Positions 35,867-46,107 of a stretch of DNA of 64,000 bases are shown piece by piece. Below the pieces are notes generated by a model. That model saw only the letters and a program-made list of their open reading frames with translations. It was not told the origin of the DNA and made no database searches. Origin of the DNA: Chrysemys picta bellii (Eukaryota > Chordata > Testudines > Emydidae); contig NC_088797.1 of the NCBI RefSeq assembly GCF_011386835.1, positions 36,951,583 to 37,015,582 on the forward strand. The letters are read 5' to 3'. Every line of letters begins with the position of its first letter. Position 1 is the stretch's first letter. Position numbers and translations under genes: made by a program.

Positions 35867-35870
35867 ACAT

Positions 35871-36262
35871 CCCTAGGAAGAGAAGAAAGCAAGTGGAGTT
35901 TCTGCCGAGTGGTGAACAGAAGGCCTTCATTTTCTGTGTGTGTTTAAGGTATGGAAAATATCAGAAGGCAAACAGAAAATAATAGGATTTATTATTGGGG
36001 GTATCTTTTAGTCTTATGGGTTTTTTTAAATCAATTTCATGATGGGGAGGAGTGACTAAGGTTTTATTTATTTAATACATAGGGTTGGCAATACTGGGCG
36101 TACAAATCCTCAGCTATGAATGTTGCTGTTGGGCCTTTAAATAGATATAGTCATATAAATAAACCAGTATCTTTAAGGAAGAGGATTCAGTTCTGAGAGG
36201 ATAATGCAGACTTGAGTAAGATCAGTGTGGTGAAGCTATAAACATTTTAATAGACTTCCCTT
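35871..36262. other. No recognised feature
   Basis: AT-rich gap between the Harbinger and the Gypsy element. Confidence 0.4.
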
Positions 36263-36267
36263 CCCCC

Positions 36268-36777
36268 TGTGATACAGGAGGGCCAGGGAGCAGTGGGAAG
36301 TGGTAGAAGGGAAGTATATAAACCCTAGGTTAATTAAGGCGTGGTTCCCTGTAGACTAGGGAGGGTTGCTACAGGTTAATTGGAGCACCTGTAATCAATT
36401 AAGGCCCTGTTAGAAACCTAAAAAAAACCCCTGCTTCAGGCAGTCAGGGGGAAGGAGGAAGGAGAGAGGACTGGAGCTTGGAGGTGTGCTGTGAGACTTG
36501 GAGGAACAGAAAACCGGAGTAAGGGAGACCCTGCCCCAGCATTTAAGGACTGAAGGTACCCCACCCACGGGGGAAGAGGGGAAGAGGGGTTGAGAGGGGC
36601 TGGGACTCAGAGTGAGGAGCAAACCCAGACCCTTCCCCCGCTTCCCTCCTTTACCACCTTTCTGGGCCACTAGTGGGGCCCTCGGTGCCCCAAGAGCAGG
36701 GGTAAGGGGTGGTATTTTAGCCCCCCCCACCAAGAAAAGCACAGGACCCGCCATACTATATCAACCATCTTGTCACC
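36268..36777 (+). repeat. 5' LTR of the Gypsy element
   Basis: About 510 bp, matching 41239-41755. There is a TATA-like 'gtatataaa' near 36315 and no clear AATAAA. Compared with the 3' LTR it has extra 'ttaattaagg', lacks a GGGAGGGACATTCCC-like 26-bp stretch, and differs around 36575-36610. Its last base is C where the 3' LTR ends in CA. Confidence 0.85.
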
Positions 36778-36779
36778 CG

Positions 36780-36797
36780 TGGTGTCAGGAGTGGGAT
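36780..36797 (+). other. Primer binding site, tRNA-Leu type
   Basis: 'tggtgtcaggagtgggat' lies a few bases after the 5' LTR. It is complementary to the 3' end of vertebrate tRNA-Leu (…ATCCCACTCCTGACACCA), which primes minus-strand DNA synthesis. Confidence 0.75.
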
Positions 36798-36848
36798 CTC
36801 TGCGCTGTGAACATAATCCAGAGTGGGTCACAACCACCCTGCCTCAAG

Positions 36849-37795
36849 ATGGAGGATCTGGTCAAAGCACTGGTGCAAGCCACTGCCGCCCAGCAGGAGG
36901 CTACCCGGGTCGAGGCAGCTGCCCAACAGGAGGCCATGCGGTTTCAGCAAGAGACCAATCATCTGCTGATGACCCAGGCCACCCAAGATCGGGCCATGCT
37001 GCAGGAACTAGTGAACCAAGTGAAGGTCCCTACAGAGCTGAGCCGTGGTATGATGGGACACGGACCATACGGGCCAGCTACTGTCTGCAGAAAATGACCC
37101 GGGAGGATGATGTGGAGGCGTACCTCCTGGCTTTTGAGAGGACAGCTCTGAGGGAGGCCTGGCCCCAAGACCAGTGGTCAGGGATCCTTGCCCCATTTTT
37201 GTACGGGGAGGCCCAGAAGGCCTACTATGATATGACCACAGAGGAGGCAGCAGATTACCCCCGACTGAAGGCGGAGATCCTAGCCAGGGCAGGGTAACAA
37301 CGGCCTTGAGAACCCGGAGGGTTCCATGAATGGCAGTACTGTGAAGACAAGACACCACGATCACAACTATTTGACCTAATCCACCTAGCCCGGAAGTGGT
37401 TACGCCCGGAGGCTCTCAGCTCAGAGAAACTGATGGAGCTCCTGGTACTGGGCCACTATACGAGGGGACTACCCTTGGGCCTGGGTAGGCCAGAATGACC
37501 CCTCCACCTATGATGAACTAGTCACCCTTGTAGAGAGACAACTGGCAGCCCATGAACTGTTCAAAACCCTGGGAGGTGAAACACGGCGTTTTAGGAAACC
37601 AGTCCCAACCCCGAGGCCCCGGATCATCGAGAACTCCAGGAAAGCCATAGCTGGAAGAACAGGCACCAAGGAGCGACCTGAGGCCTCAAAGGGACCTGGG
37701 AGTCCGGGGGGAGAGAGTTGGGGAAGCGAGTCAGGGAAGCGAGTCAGAGGGCCCAAGACAGAGGGCAACCTCCGGAATGAGATATCGCTGTTATG
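36849..37795 (+). pseudogene. gag of the Gypsy element, with SCAN-like capsid region
   Basis: Starts [18 protein letters not shown], a glutamine/alanine-rich coiled-coil-like segment (to about 37030). After a frameshift comes [18 protein letters not shown] (37094), then [25 protein letters not shown] and [13 protein letters not shown]. After another break: [46 protein letters not shown] (37318-37490). This run matches the layout of the vertebrate SCAN domain (…RF..F.Y.E...P...L..L...WLRPE..SKEQILELLVLEQFL.ILP). SCAN is known to derive from Gmr1-like Gypsy capsids. At least three frameshifts or stops. Gag would form the particle. Confidence 0.8.
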
Positions 37796-38360
37796 AGTGT
37801 TGGGAGTTGGGGCATATAGCAGCCCAGTGCCCCAACAGGGAGGAGCCCATGCAATGTAATCTGGGGGATCCTGGGGACCAATGTGGCCTAATCAGCCTGG
37901 TGGGGGTTGCGATGGCCCAACATGAGTACACCAGGCCAGTAAAGATGAACGGCATCCAGACCATAGCTTTGGTGGACTCTGGGAGTGCTGTCACATTGGT
38001 CTCAGGGAAATTAGTGGGGCAAGACCAAGAGCACTGGAGTGACATGTGTCCATGGCACAGTAAATTTCTACCCCACAATTCCAATCTGGATTGAGATCCA
38101 GGGAAGTACTACCAAGATGACTACAGGGGTGGTCCCCAAGCTCCCCTTCCCAGTTTTAATTGGCAGGGACTTTCCTGGGTTCGAGAGCCTACTCCCCTCC
38201 ATTGAGTTAGGGAAGGGAAGTAAACCCCGAGCAGAATGTGAGGTGCCCATGGATGATTCTACCACAATTTTTGCTGGGTTTTCCCCAGAGTTATTTTCAC
38301 CCCCTGGGAAGTCCCTGAAATCCAGACGGGAAAGGAGAGCAGACAAAAAAGATTAGGAAC
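37777..38360 (+). pseudogene. CCHC zinc knuckle and aspartic protease of the Gypsy element
   Basis: A frame from MRYRCYECWELGHIAAQC (37777): a CX2CX4HX4C nucleocapsid knuckle at residues 5-18. It is followed by an EYTRPVKMNGIQTIALVDSGSA run whose DSG (nucleotides 37975-37983) is the retroviral-type aspartic protease active site. A frameshift near 38030 moves the frame; the rest of the protease continues (VLIGRDFPGFESLL at about 38155-38196). The knuckle overlaps the end of gag in another frame. Protease would process Gag and Pol. Confidence 0.8.
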
Positions 38361-38690
38361 CAGGATCTTGGCAGCAAACCAGAAAACTGCCCTGGTTGGG
38401 AGGAAGGCTCGTGGAGACCCAGAGACGGCCCCCAGCACGAGCAGAAGCACCCCAAAAGAAGGAGGGGAACCCAACTCAATAGAATCAGGCCAGATTGGTC
38501 CCACATGCGAATGTTTTGGGCAGGACCAAGCCGATGACCCACTACATGCAAACGTGAGGGAGGAGGTAGTAGAGGTAAATGGTGTGCCAGTAGAAGGGAA
38601 AACCAAAGGCACAGGGCCATACTCTAATCAAGCAGGATCTGTTGTACCGGGTAGTGCCAATACAGGGGGAAGTAGTAGAACAGCTCTTGG
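38361..38690 (+). pseudogene. Protease-integrase linker of the Gypsy polyprotein
   Basis: Low-complexity polar stretch (TALVGRKARGDPETAPS…). A frameshift near 38620 leads to a LLYRVV- and VEQLLVPRKH-like segment just ahead of the integrase zinc region, which is what normally precedes integrase. No catalytic part. Confidence 0.55.
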
Positions 38691-39755
38691 TGCCACGGAA
38701 GCACACAAGGGCTGTATTAGAATTAGCTCACAGTCATCTGTTTGGGGGGACATTTAGGAGCAGACAAGACCCTGGATAGAGTCCTAAGAAGATTCTACTG
38801 GCCGGGGGTATGGGCAGAAGTCCAACACTATTGCACCTCCTGCCCAGAGTGCCAGCTGCATAGTCCCTGACCTCAGTTAAGGGCCCTGTTGGTACCCTTG
38901 CCCATAATTGAAGTTCCTTTTGAAAGAATAGCAATGGATCTAGTGGGCCCACTAGAAAGAACAGCCCGGGGCCACTGAAGCCTACTTGTTATCCTGGATT
39001 ACGCTACATGGTACCCCAAAGCCATTCCTCTAAGGAACCCCACGTCCAAGGCAATCGCAAAAGAACTGGTGCAGGTTTTGGCTAGGGTAGGCATCCCTAA
39101 GGAGATCCTGACAGATCAAGGGACTCCCTTCATGTCGAGAGTAATGAAAGACTTATGTACCCTGCTCCGCATCCAAGCCTTGAGGACCTCGGTTTATCAT
39201 CCCCAAACAGATGGTCTGGTTGAGCGATTTAACCGCACTCTCAAGAGTATGATCCAAAAGGTGGTGGCCCAAGACAGAAAAGATTGGGGATACCCTCCTG
39301 CCATATCTGATGTTGGCAATACAAGAAGTTCCCCAAGCCTCTACTGGTTTCTCCCCCTTCGAGCTACTGTATGGACGCCATCCACATGGCATATTAGACA
39401 TCGTGAAGGAGGAATGGGAGGAACAACCCAACCCAGGGAAGAATGTCATTGCACACATAGCCCAGATGAGAGAATGAATAGCCCAAGTGACCCCCATAGT
39501 ACGAGAGCATTTGGAGAAAGCACAAGAGGCCCAATGAACCTACTACAATCGTCGGGCAAAAACACAGAAATTTCAACCAGGAGAACAGGTGCTGGTATCA
39601 ACAGCAGAAAGTAAGCTCCTGGCCAGTTGGCATGGACCCTATGAGATCATGGAAGCTGTTGGGTAGGTGAATTATAAGGTAAAGCAGCCAGACCGCCGAA
39701 GGCCAGAGCAGATCTATCATGTCAACTTACTGAAACCCTGGCACGATCGGGAGAC
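38690..39755 (+). pseudogene. Integrase of the Gypsy element (upstream of RT)
   Basis: HHCC zinc region: LAHSH at about 38725, HLGADKTLDRVLRRFYW, then CTSCPEC (38830-38850). Core: first Asp in AMDLVGPL (about 38938), second Asp in ILTDQGTPFMS (about 39110), Glu in HPQTDGLVERFNRTL; exactly 35 residues separate the second Asp and the Glu, the D,D-35-E signature. The C-terminus has GPYEI (39640) and YHVNLLKPWH (39715 on), a GPY/F-type end. It has stops at about 38868, 38978, 39537 and others. It would insert the cDNA and leave a 5-bp duplication. Confidence 0.9.
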
Positions 39756-39756
39756 G

Positions 39757-40738
39757 TGCCTGGCCATCCTGCCGGCCACACCCCAGGCAGATGGCCCACA
39801 AGGGCAGGTAAGGATATCCCCCGAATTAGCCCCAGAACAATGAACAGAAGTCATCGAAATGATCCAGCAGAACAAAGATGTGTTCTCCACACAACCAGGC
39901 CCTACGACGCTGATCCAACACCATATTGTCACCTGTCCCAGAGCAAGGGTGGCCATAAAACCATATTGCATACCGGAGGCAAGAAGAGAAGAAATTAGGG
40001 CAGAAGTAAGGAAGATGCTGGAACTTGGGGTGATTGAGGAATCCCACAGCCAGTGGTCCAGCCATATTGTCTTGGTCCCCAAGCCTGATGGCACCCTGAG
40101 GTTTTGTAATGACTTTCGGAATTTAAATGAGGTATCCCAGTTCGATGCCTACCCAATACCACGTGGATGAGCTGGTGGATCAGTTAGGCAAGGCCCGATA
40201 CTTGACCACCTTGGACTTGACAAAAGGCTACTGGCAGATCCCCCTGGCTGAGGACGCCAAGGAAAAAAATCGCTTTCTCTACACCTGACAGCCTCTTCCA
40301 ATATACTGTCCTCCCTTTTGGGCTCCATGGGGCCCCCGCAACTTTCCAATGATTGATGGACAGATTACTTCGACCCCATGCCAAGTATGCTTCTGCCTAT
40401 TTAGATGATGTGGTAATCCATAGTCCTAACTGGGAGACGCACCTGGGGAAAGTGGAAGCGGTACTAGATACTCTTAGACAGGCTGGCCTCACCGCTAACC
40501 CATCCAAATGTGCAATAGGGCTAGCCGAGGCCAGATATCTCAGGTATGTAGTTGGAAGGGGCCTGGTGAAGCCCCAGTGGAACAAAGTGGAGGCAATACA
40601 GAAATGGCCTCGCCCAATCCGCAAAAAACAAATCAGAGCATTCTTAGGGATAGTAGGGTACTATTGGCAGTTCATCCCTCACTTCGCCTCTGACGAACCT
40701 GATAAGAGCTCGGGGCCTGGAGATAGTTAAGAGGACCG
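39757..40738 (+). pseudogene. Reverse transcriptase of the Gypsy element
   Basis: Follows the integrase after about 100 bp. Blocks: VFSTQPGPTTLIQHHI (39877), MLELGVIEESHSQWSS (40015 on), IVLVPKPDGTLRFCND (RT block 2), LTTLDLTKGYWQIPL (block 3 with the first catalytic Asp), LPFGLHGAPATFQ (block 4, one stop), AYLDDVVIHS with the YXDD motif at 40398-40409, then YLRYVVGRGLVKPQWNKVEAI and IRAFLGIVGYYWQFIPHF. Breaks at about 40165, 40285, 40350 and 40700. Copies the RNA to DNA in the particle. Confidence 0.9.
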
Positions 40739-41275
40739 AGGAAGCAGAGGAAGCTTTCACAGACCTAAGGACAGCCCTTTGCAGCCATCCAGTGCTCATA
40801 GCCCCAGATTTCACAAAGGAATTTATCCTACGAACAGACGCCTCGGAGGTAGGACTTGGGGCCGTCCTTTCGCAGATGGTGGGAGATGAGGAGCACCCAA
40901 TCCTTTACCTCAGCTGAAAGCTCCTGCCCAGGGAGCAATGGTACACCATAGTAGAAAAGGAATGCCTGGCAATTAAATGGGCCATGGAGATTCTACGGTA
41001 CTACCTACTTAGGTGGCAGTTCACCTTTGTGACGGACCATGCCCCACTCCAATGGATGCATACAAATAAGGAGAGGAATGCACGAGTGACTAGACGGTTC
41101 CTGTCCCTACAACCTTTTCACTTCCGGATCCAGCATAGAGCCGGCAGCCAACACAGCAACACGGATGGCCTATCACAACAACACTGTCTTTCGTCCCAAG
41201 TAGCCCAACCCCATGGCGTTGAGCAGGGGAGGGGGATATGTGATACAGGAGGGCCAGGGAGCAGTGGGAAGTGGT
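40739..41275 (+). pseudogene. RNase H of the Gypsy element
   Basis: Reads LRTDASEVGLGAVLSQ (first catalytic Asp, about 40837), VEKECLAIKWAMEILRYYL (Glu; 40960 on), FTFVTDHAPLQWM (second Asp at about 41035) and RIQHRAGSQHSNTDGLS (last Asp, at about 41163). All four acidic positions are visible. One in-frame stop at about 40918 (YLS*K). It removes RNA from the hybrid. Ends shortly before the PPT. Confidence 0.85.
41223..41238 (+). other. Polypurine tract
   Basis: 'gcaggggaggggga' directly before the 3' LTR; it would prime plus-strand DNA synthesis. Confidence 0.75.
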
Positions 41276-41755
41276 AGAAGGGAAGTATATAACCCTAGGT
41301 TAAGACGTGGTTCCCTGTAGACTAGGGAGGGTTGCTACAGGTTAATTGGAGCACCTGTAATCAATTAAGGCCCTGTTAGAAACCTAATAAAACCCTCTGC
41401 TTCAGGCAGTCAGGGGGAAGGAGGAAGGAGAGAGGACTGGAGCTTGGAGGTGTGCTGTGAGACTTGGAGGAACAGAAAACCGGAGTAAGGGAGACCCTGC
41501 CCCAGCAGGGGAGGGACATTCCCTCCCCCAGCATTTAAAGACTGAAGGTACCCCACCCAAGGGGGAAGAGGGGAAGAACCTGCAGGGGTTGAGAGGAGCA
41601 AACCCAGACCCCTCCCCCACTTCCCTCCTTTACCACCTTCCTGGGCCACTAGTGGGGCCCTCGGTGCCCCAAGAGCAGGGGCAAGGGGTGGTATTTTAGC
41701 CCCCCCACCAAGAAAAGCGCAGGACCCACCATACTATAGCGACCATCTTGTCACA
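41239..41755 (+). repeat. 3' LTR of the Gypsy element
   Basis: About 517 bp, matching 36268-36777 with small indels. Ends 'cttgtcaca', then CCCCC of the duplication. Contains 'aataaaacc' at about 41388 (where the 5' LTR has 'aaaaaaaacc'), a likely polyadenylation signal. Confidence 0.85.
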
Positions 41756-41761
41756 CCCCCC

Positions 41762-42489
41762 ACTATCTGGGTTGTGAGAGAGGCTGTAGAAATGATAATT
41801 GAAACAAATGTTCATTGGGGAGTGGAGTTGGCTCTGGCCTAGAGAGGCAGGCACTGTTGTGTGAGGGCTCTGTTGCATTTTTGACCGTGCGATCTCTCTC
41901 ACATTCCTTCGGATGCCCTTGATACTATGATATGCTGCATTTTTCATACATGAAGAGTCTCTAAACTTTGGGACAAATTCTGTGCTCAGATATTTGAGCA
42001 CAGTTCCACTGATGTACACCATAGTGTGCTTGAGCGTACACTTGGGCATGCTGAATGGGATTTCTGGGAGCAGCTCTTTAAAGTACAGAAGTATGCAGAG
42101 TGCACGCATTTTTCATCATCTTACATTTTGCACCTTTGGTACTGCAGCTGGTTGGTTTGGCTGGCACTGGCCCTGCATATAGGGCTTTGGAACTTTTAAG
42201 AGGATTATTTGTAACCTATTGATCATTTCAGAAAATGCAAGACCCTTTTTGGAGGGAAAAATAGGTTAACTTGATTTTATCCAAAGTAAATAAAGCCCAC
42301 TAAAGCCAACTTTTAGACTGCATAACCCAATTATCCAGCTCAGAATTCAAGCAGCTCTGAACTCTTACTTATACTGACTGCAAAGATACATATGTTGTAA
42401 GTGTCAGCAGGTCTCAACCAGTTCTCTCATGAGTTAACTTGTTGGTTTGTTTTAAAGTGTATTTTTAAAAAAGATATCCAGGTGAGCAG
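41762..42489. other. No recognised feature
   Basis: No domain in the open frames at 41696-42109 (minus) and 41982-42182. A short direct run of 'gagcac/gtgctc' words at 41970-42010. Not assigned. Confidence 0.4.
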
Positions 42490-44302
42490 CAGGTTTGCAT
42501 GACATTCTTAGAAGACATGTCTATGACTGGAGAATTGCTAACATAGTTCCTATTTTTAAGAAAGTTAAAAAAGGTAATCTGAGTAACTACAGGTCTGTTA
42601 GTTTGACATCTGTAGTATGCAAGGTCTTGGAAAAAAATTTGAAGGAGAAAGTAGTTAAGGACATTGAGGTCAATGGTAATTGGGACAAAATACAACATGG
42701 TTTTACAAAAGGTAGATCATGCCGAACCAACCTGACCTTCTTTGAGAAGGTAACAGATTTCTTAGACAAAGGAAACGCAGTGGGTCTAATTTACTTCGAT
42801 TTCAGTAAGGCATTTGATATCGGTTCCATCTGGGGAATTATTAGCTAAATTGGAAAAGATGGGGATCAATATGGAAATTGAAAGATGGATAAGGAACTGG
42901 TTAAAGGGGAGACTACAATGGGTCAGACTGAAACGTGAACTATCAGGCTGGAGGGAAGTTACTAGTGGAGTTCCTCAGGGATCAGTTTTGGGACCAATTT
43001 TATTTAATCTTTTTATTATTGACCTTGGCACAAAAAGTGGGAATGTGCTAATAAAGTTTGCAGATGACACAAAGCTGGAAGGTATTGCCTATACAGAGAA
43101 GGACCAGGATATCATACAGGAAGATCTGGATGACCTTGTAAACTGGAGGAATAGTAATAGGATGAAATTTAATAGTGAAAAGTGCAAGGTCATGCATTTA
43201 GGGATTCATAACAAGAATTTTTGTAATGAGCTGGGGACATATCAGTTGGAAGTAACAGAGGAGGATAAGGACCTCGGAGTATTGGTTGATCACAGGATGA
43301 CTATGAGCCGCCAATGTGATATGACCGTGAAAAAAGCTAATGAGGTCTTGGGATGCATCAGGCGAGGTATTTCCAGCAGAGATAAGGAGGTGTTAGTACT
43401 GTTATACAAGGCACTGATGAGACCTCATCTGGAATACTGTGTGCAATTCTGGTCTCCCATGTTTAAGAAGGAGGAATTCAACTGGAACAGGTACAGAGAA
43501 GGGCTACTAGGATGAGCCAACGAATGGAAAACATGTCTTATGAAAGGAGACGCAAAGAGCTTGGCTTGTTTAGCCTAACCAAAAGAAGGCTGAGGGGAGA
43601 TATGATTGCTCTCTATAAATATATCAGAGGGATAAATGCCAGGGAGGGAGAGGAATTATTTAAGCTCAGTACCAATGTGGACACAAGAACAAATGGATAT
43701 AAACTGGCCATCAGGAAGTTTTGACTTGAAATTAGACGAAAGTTTCTAACGATCAGAGGAGTGAAGTTCTGGAATAGCCTTCCAAGGGGAGCAGTGGAGG
43801 CAAAAGACATATCTGGCTTCAAGACTAAGCTTGATAAGTTTATGGAGGGGGTGGTATGATGAGTTTTTGGCAATTAATTGATCTTTGATTATTAGTGGTA
43901 AATATGCCCCATGGCCTATGATGGGGTGTTAGATGGGTTGGGATCTGAGTAATTACAGAGAATTCTTTCCTGGGTGTCTGGCTGGTGAATCTTGCCCACA
44001 TGCTCAGGGTTTAGCTGACCACCATATTTGAGGTCAGGAAGGAATTTTCCTCCAGGGCAGATTGGCAGAGGCCCTGGGGGTTTTTCGCCTTCCTCTGCAG
44101 TGTGGGGCACGGGTCACTTGCTGGAGGATTCTCTGCACTTTGAAGTCTTTAAACCACGATTTTAGGACTTCAGTAGCTCAGACATAAGTTAGGGGTTTGA
44201 TACAGGAGTGGGTGGGTGAGATTCTGCAGCCTGTGTTGTGCAGGAGGTCAGACTAGATGATCATAATGGTCCCTTCTGACCTTAAAGTCTGTGATTCTAT
44301 GA
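42490..44302 (+). mobile_element. CR1 LINE with most of the RT and the 3' end
   Basis: 5'-truncated CR1. RT coding until about 43725, then a 3' UTR that ends 'ttaaagtctgtgattctatga' at about 44302, the usual CR1 terminus. The UTR contains the familiar 'gggtttttcgccttcctctgc' and 'cagactagatgatcataat' segments. It is the best-kept CR1 in the window, so comparatively young. Confidence 0.9.
42495..43725 (+). pseudogene. CR1 reverse transcriptase, partial, frameshifted
   Basis: Blocks in order: WRIANIVPIFKKVKKGNLSN, YRSVSLTSVVCKVLEK, QHGFTKGRSCRTNL, LIYFDFSKAFD (first catalytic Asp), frameshift at 42826, GELLAKLEKMGIN, VTSGVPQGSVLGPILFNLF, KFADDTKLEGI with the catalytic FADD (43060-43071), MKFNSEKCKVMHLG, DKDLGVLVDHRMTMSRQCD, LYKALMRPHLEYC, QFWSP, then a second shift near 43490 and YERRRKELGLFSLTKRRLRGD, IALYKYIRG to a stop at 43724. 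The endonuclease and ORF1 are missing. In CR1 the RT primes on nicked target DNA. Confidence 0.9.
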
Positions 44303-45670
44303 GAAGCAATCCAATTGCTTGAGAAGTTCACAATAAAGGTAAGATTCTGCAGTGAGATGAAAATTTCCCACAGATTTTATTTATCTTCTTGTATAATGAT
44401 CAGTAAAAAGAGAAGAGGAATTGTGTGGAAGTTTCATGGAGGTTATTATCTAACCCTCACTTTTTACAAATACTTATGAATATAATTATGGATTTCATTT
44501 TTATTAAGGCTGACAGTTATTTTGGAAAATACTTCAAGGCAGTTCAAGAATATTTGTGCTATTATAGGATACTATTCTGAGTGATTTAATCATTCATTTA
44601 GTATACACTGAATGGTTCTGTTTCTGCTTACAGGCTTCCCCAAGGAGTGTGGATAGAAGCATCTTTGCATGATATGAGATGCAGTGTTTTGGAAATATAG
44701 AACCACAAGCTTCCCAGTCTGCTGGAGCAATGCAGAGCCTGAAAGCCAGCATACTCAGTCCCTTTACTTCCCTTACAGAGGGGGCCTGGCTGTGGAATCC
44801 TGAAGCCGAGATAATCACTGGCTCCTGGAATTGACTGTTGGGGAAACTGGTGGCTGGGCAGCCCCAGGATCAGGGGGAGGCAAAGTTGGCTCAGAGCTAC
44901 CTTTATTTGTTCAGATTCTGACCTGTTCTGTGTACAGCTTGAACCTGGGCCATAATATTTGCATCAGTCTTAAATTAGAAAATGTCACATACATGTAATA
45001 GTTCCTTTATTTTTATAAAATAGCTTAAATCTTCTTTTTATAAAATATCCAATGATGGTCATCTGTCGGGTAAAATGTATGAATAATCAGGACAGTAGCT
45101 GTGGCTGTCCTCAAAAGTAATTCCATAATCCCTTTGGCTGGCTATACTGTAGATCCTAAATCCCACTTCTACCACTCCACACCACAGAAATAATGGATTT
45201 GTCTATAAAACAAAATCTGTAGGCAGGCATAAAGAAAAGACTTTAAATTGGTAAAATTGCTGCTGGATACTGTTGCTTAAGGAGGGTAAGTTGCTGAAGG
45301 ATACTAGAGCAGGGTTAAAATCAGAATTTCAAATCTGAGTCCCTCTGAATTTCAGAGATAATTGAATTATAGATATAATTGTGGGTGCCCATTAATCACC
45401 GTGTTCAGAGTTCCTTTGTAAGTCTCCCTCTCCCTCTCACAGGAACCAATGTTTGATCTAGGTAAGCAATCTCTTTCAAAATAGCTGTGTGACATGAAGG
45501 CTCAGAAAAGAAACTTCAGAAAAATTCATAACTGGGATATACAACTTTCAGATGCTAATTACAAATATAAATGCCTTTCCTGCAATGTCTTATGATTTTT
45601 CGGCCTTCAACTTCTCAGCACATAGAACAAACTGAAATTGGCACATGTATGTTTTGGATACTTTGTAAAG
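44303..45670. other. No recognised feature
   Basis: AT-rich. The frame 44594-44818 (minus) has no domain. Nothing seen. Confidence 0.4.
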
Positions 45671-45672
45671 TC

Positions 45673-45828
45673 ATTGGGCCTGATTCTCGATTGCCCAGCA
45701 CCCTGTGTAGTCATCACCCTGCAAAGTCTGTAAGCAACTACTATTCTGTTCTCATAGATTTTTTACATCCACTTTGCATGGGTTTAAATGACTGCACAAA
45801 ATGCAGAGCAACTGAGAATTGGGCCCAT
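45673..45828. repeat. Small MITE with 'gggcctgattctc' ends
   Basis: Left end 'ttgggcctgattctcgatt' and, reversed, right end 'tgggcccaattctcagtt' are inverted repeats of about 15 bp. Internal sequence is AT-rich. The 142-codon frame 45571-45999 runs across it and is therefore not a gene. Confidence 0.65.
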
Positions 45829-46105
45829 TTAAGTTTAAGGAAAAAAATCCTAATGTATTTACAACAATTCTATAACTCTTCAGAAAACCGAAGCTTAAAA
45901 TGTATGGAAATGAACAATCAAAGAATCCATTCACTTTCCTCACTGCCAGTGCAATTCTTTATCATTCACACTTATCCTTCATCTAAACTGAACCCCTAAA
46001 ATTTGCAAAAATATACGTACACAGACATTATAAAATTCCATTATTTACTAAAGGATTTCTTTCCAGTGATCTTCTAGTAGCATTAATTTATAGATAATAT
46101 TCTGT
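45829..46105. other. No recognised feature
   Basis: Short AT-rich stretch. Confidence 0.4.
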
Positions 46106-46107
46106 GA

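Larger units (their letters stand above)
33711..35870 (+). mobile_element. PIF/Harbinger DNA transposon, right end missing
   Basis: The left terminus 'ggccttggctacacttgc' is preceded by TAA (33708-33710), the trinucleotide target typical of PIF/Harbinger. It encodes a broken DDE transposase (34068-35311). Beyond the transposase stop there is a plus-strand AATAAA near 35432 and minus-strand AATAAA signals near 35466 and 35487, as expected between two convergent genes. The right terminal inverted repeat is not found; the element appears to stop near 35870. Confidence 0.8.
36268..41755 (+). mobile_element. Ty3/Gypsy retrotransposon, Gmr1-like, complete structure but broken genes
   Basis: 5.5 kb, with LTRs beginning TGTGATACAGG and ending near CTTGTCACA, flanked by CCCCC on both sides (36263-36267; 41756-41760). 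Order: 5' LTR, PBS, gag with CCHC knuckle, protease, integrase, reverse transcriptase, RNase H, PPT, 3' LTR. Integrase before RT is the reverse of the standard Ty3/Gypsy order and defines the Gmr1-like group. There are many frameshifts and stops in all genes. The LTRs differ by several indels, so the insertion is not recent. Confidence 0.9.

Noticed and set aside
45571..45999. 142-codon frame as a gene
   Set aside because: It crosses a whole MITE and both its flanks; no domain.
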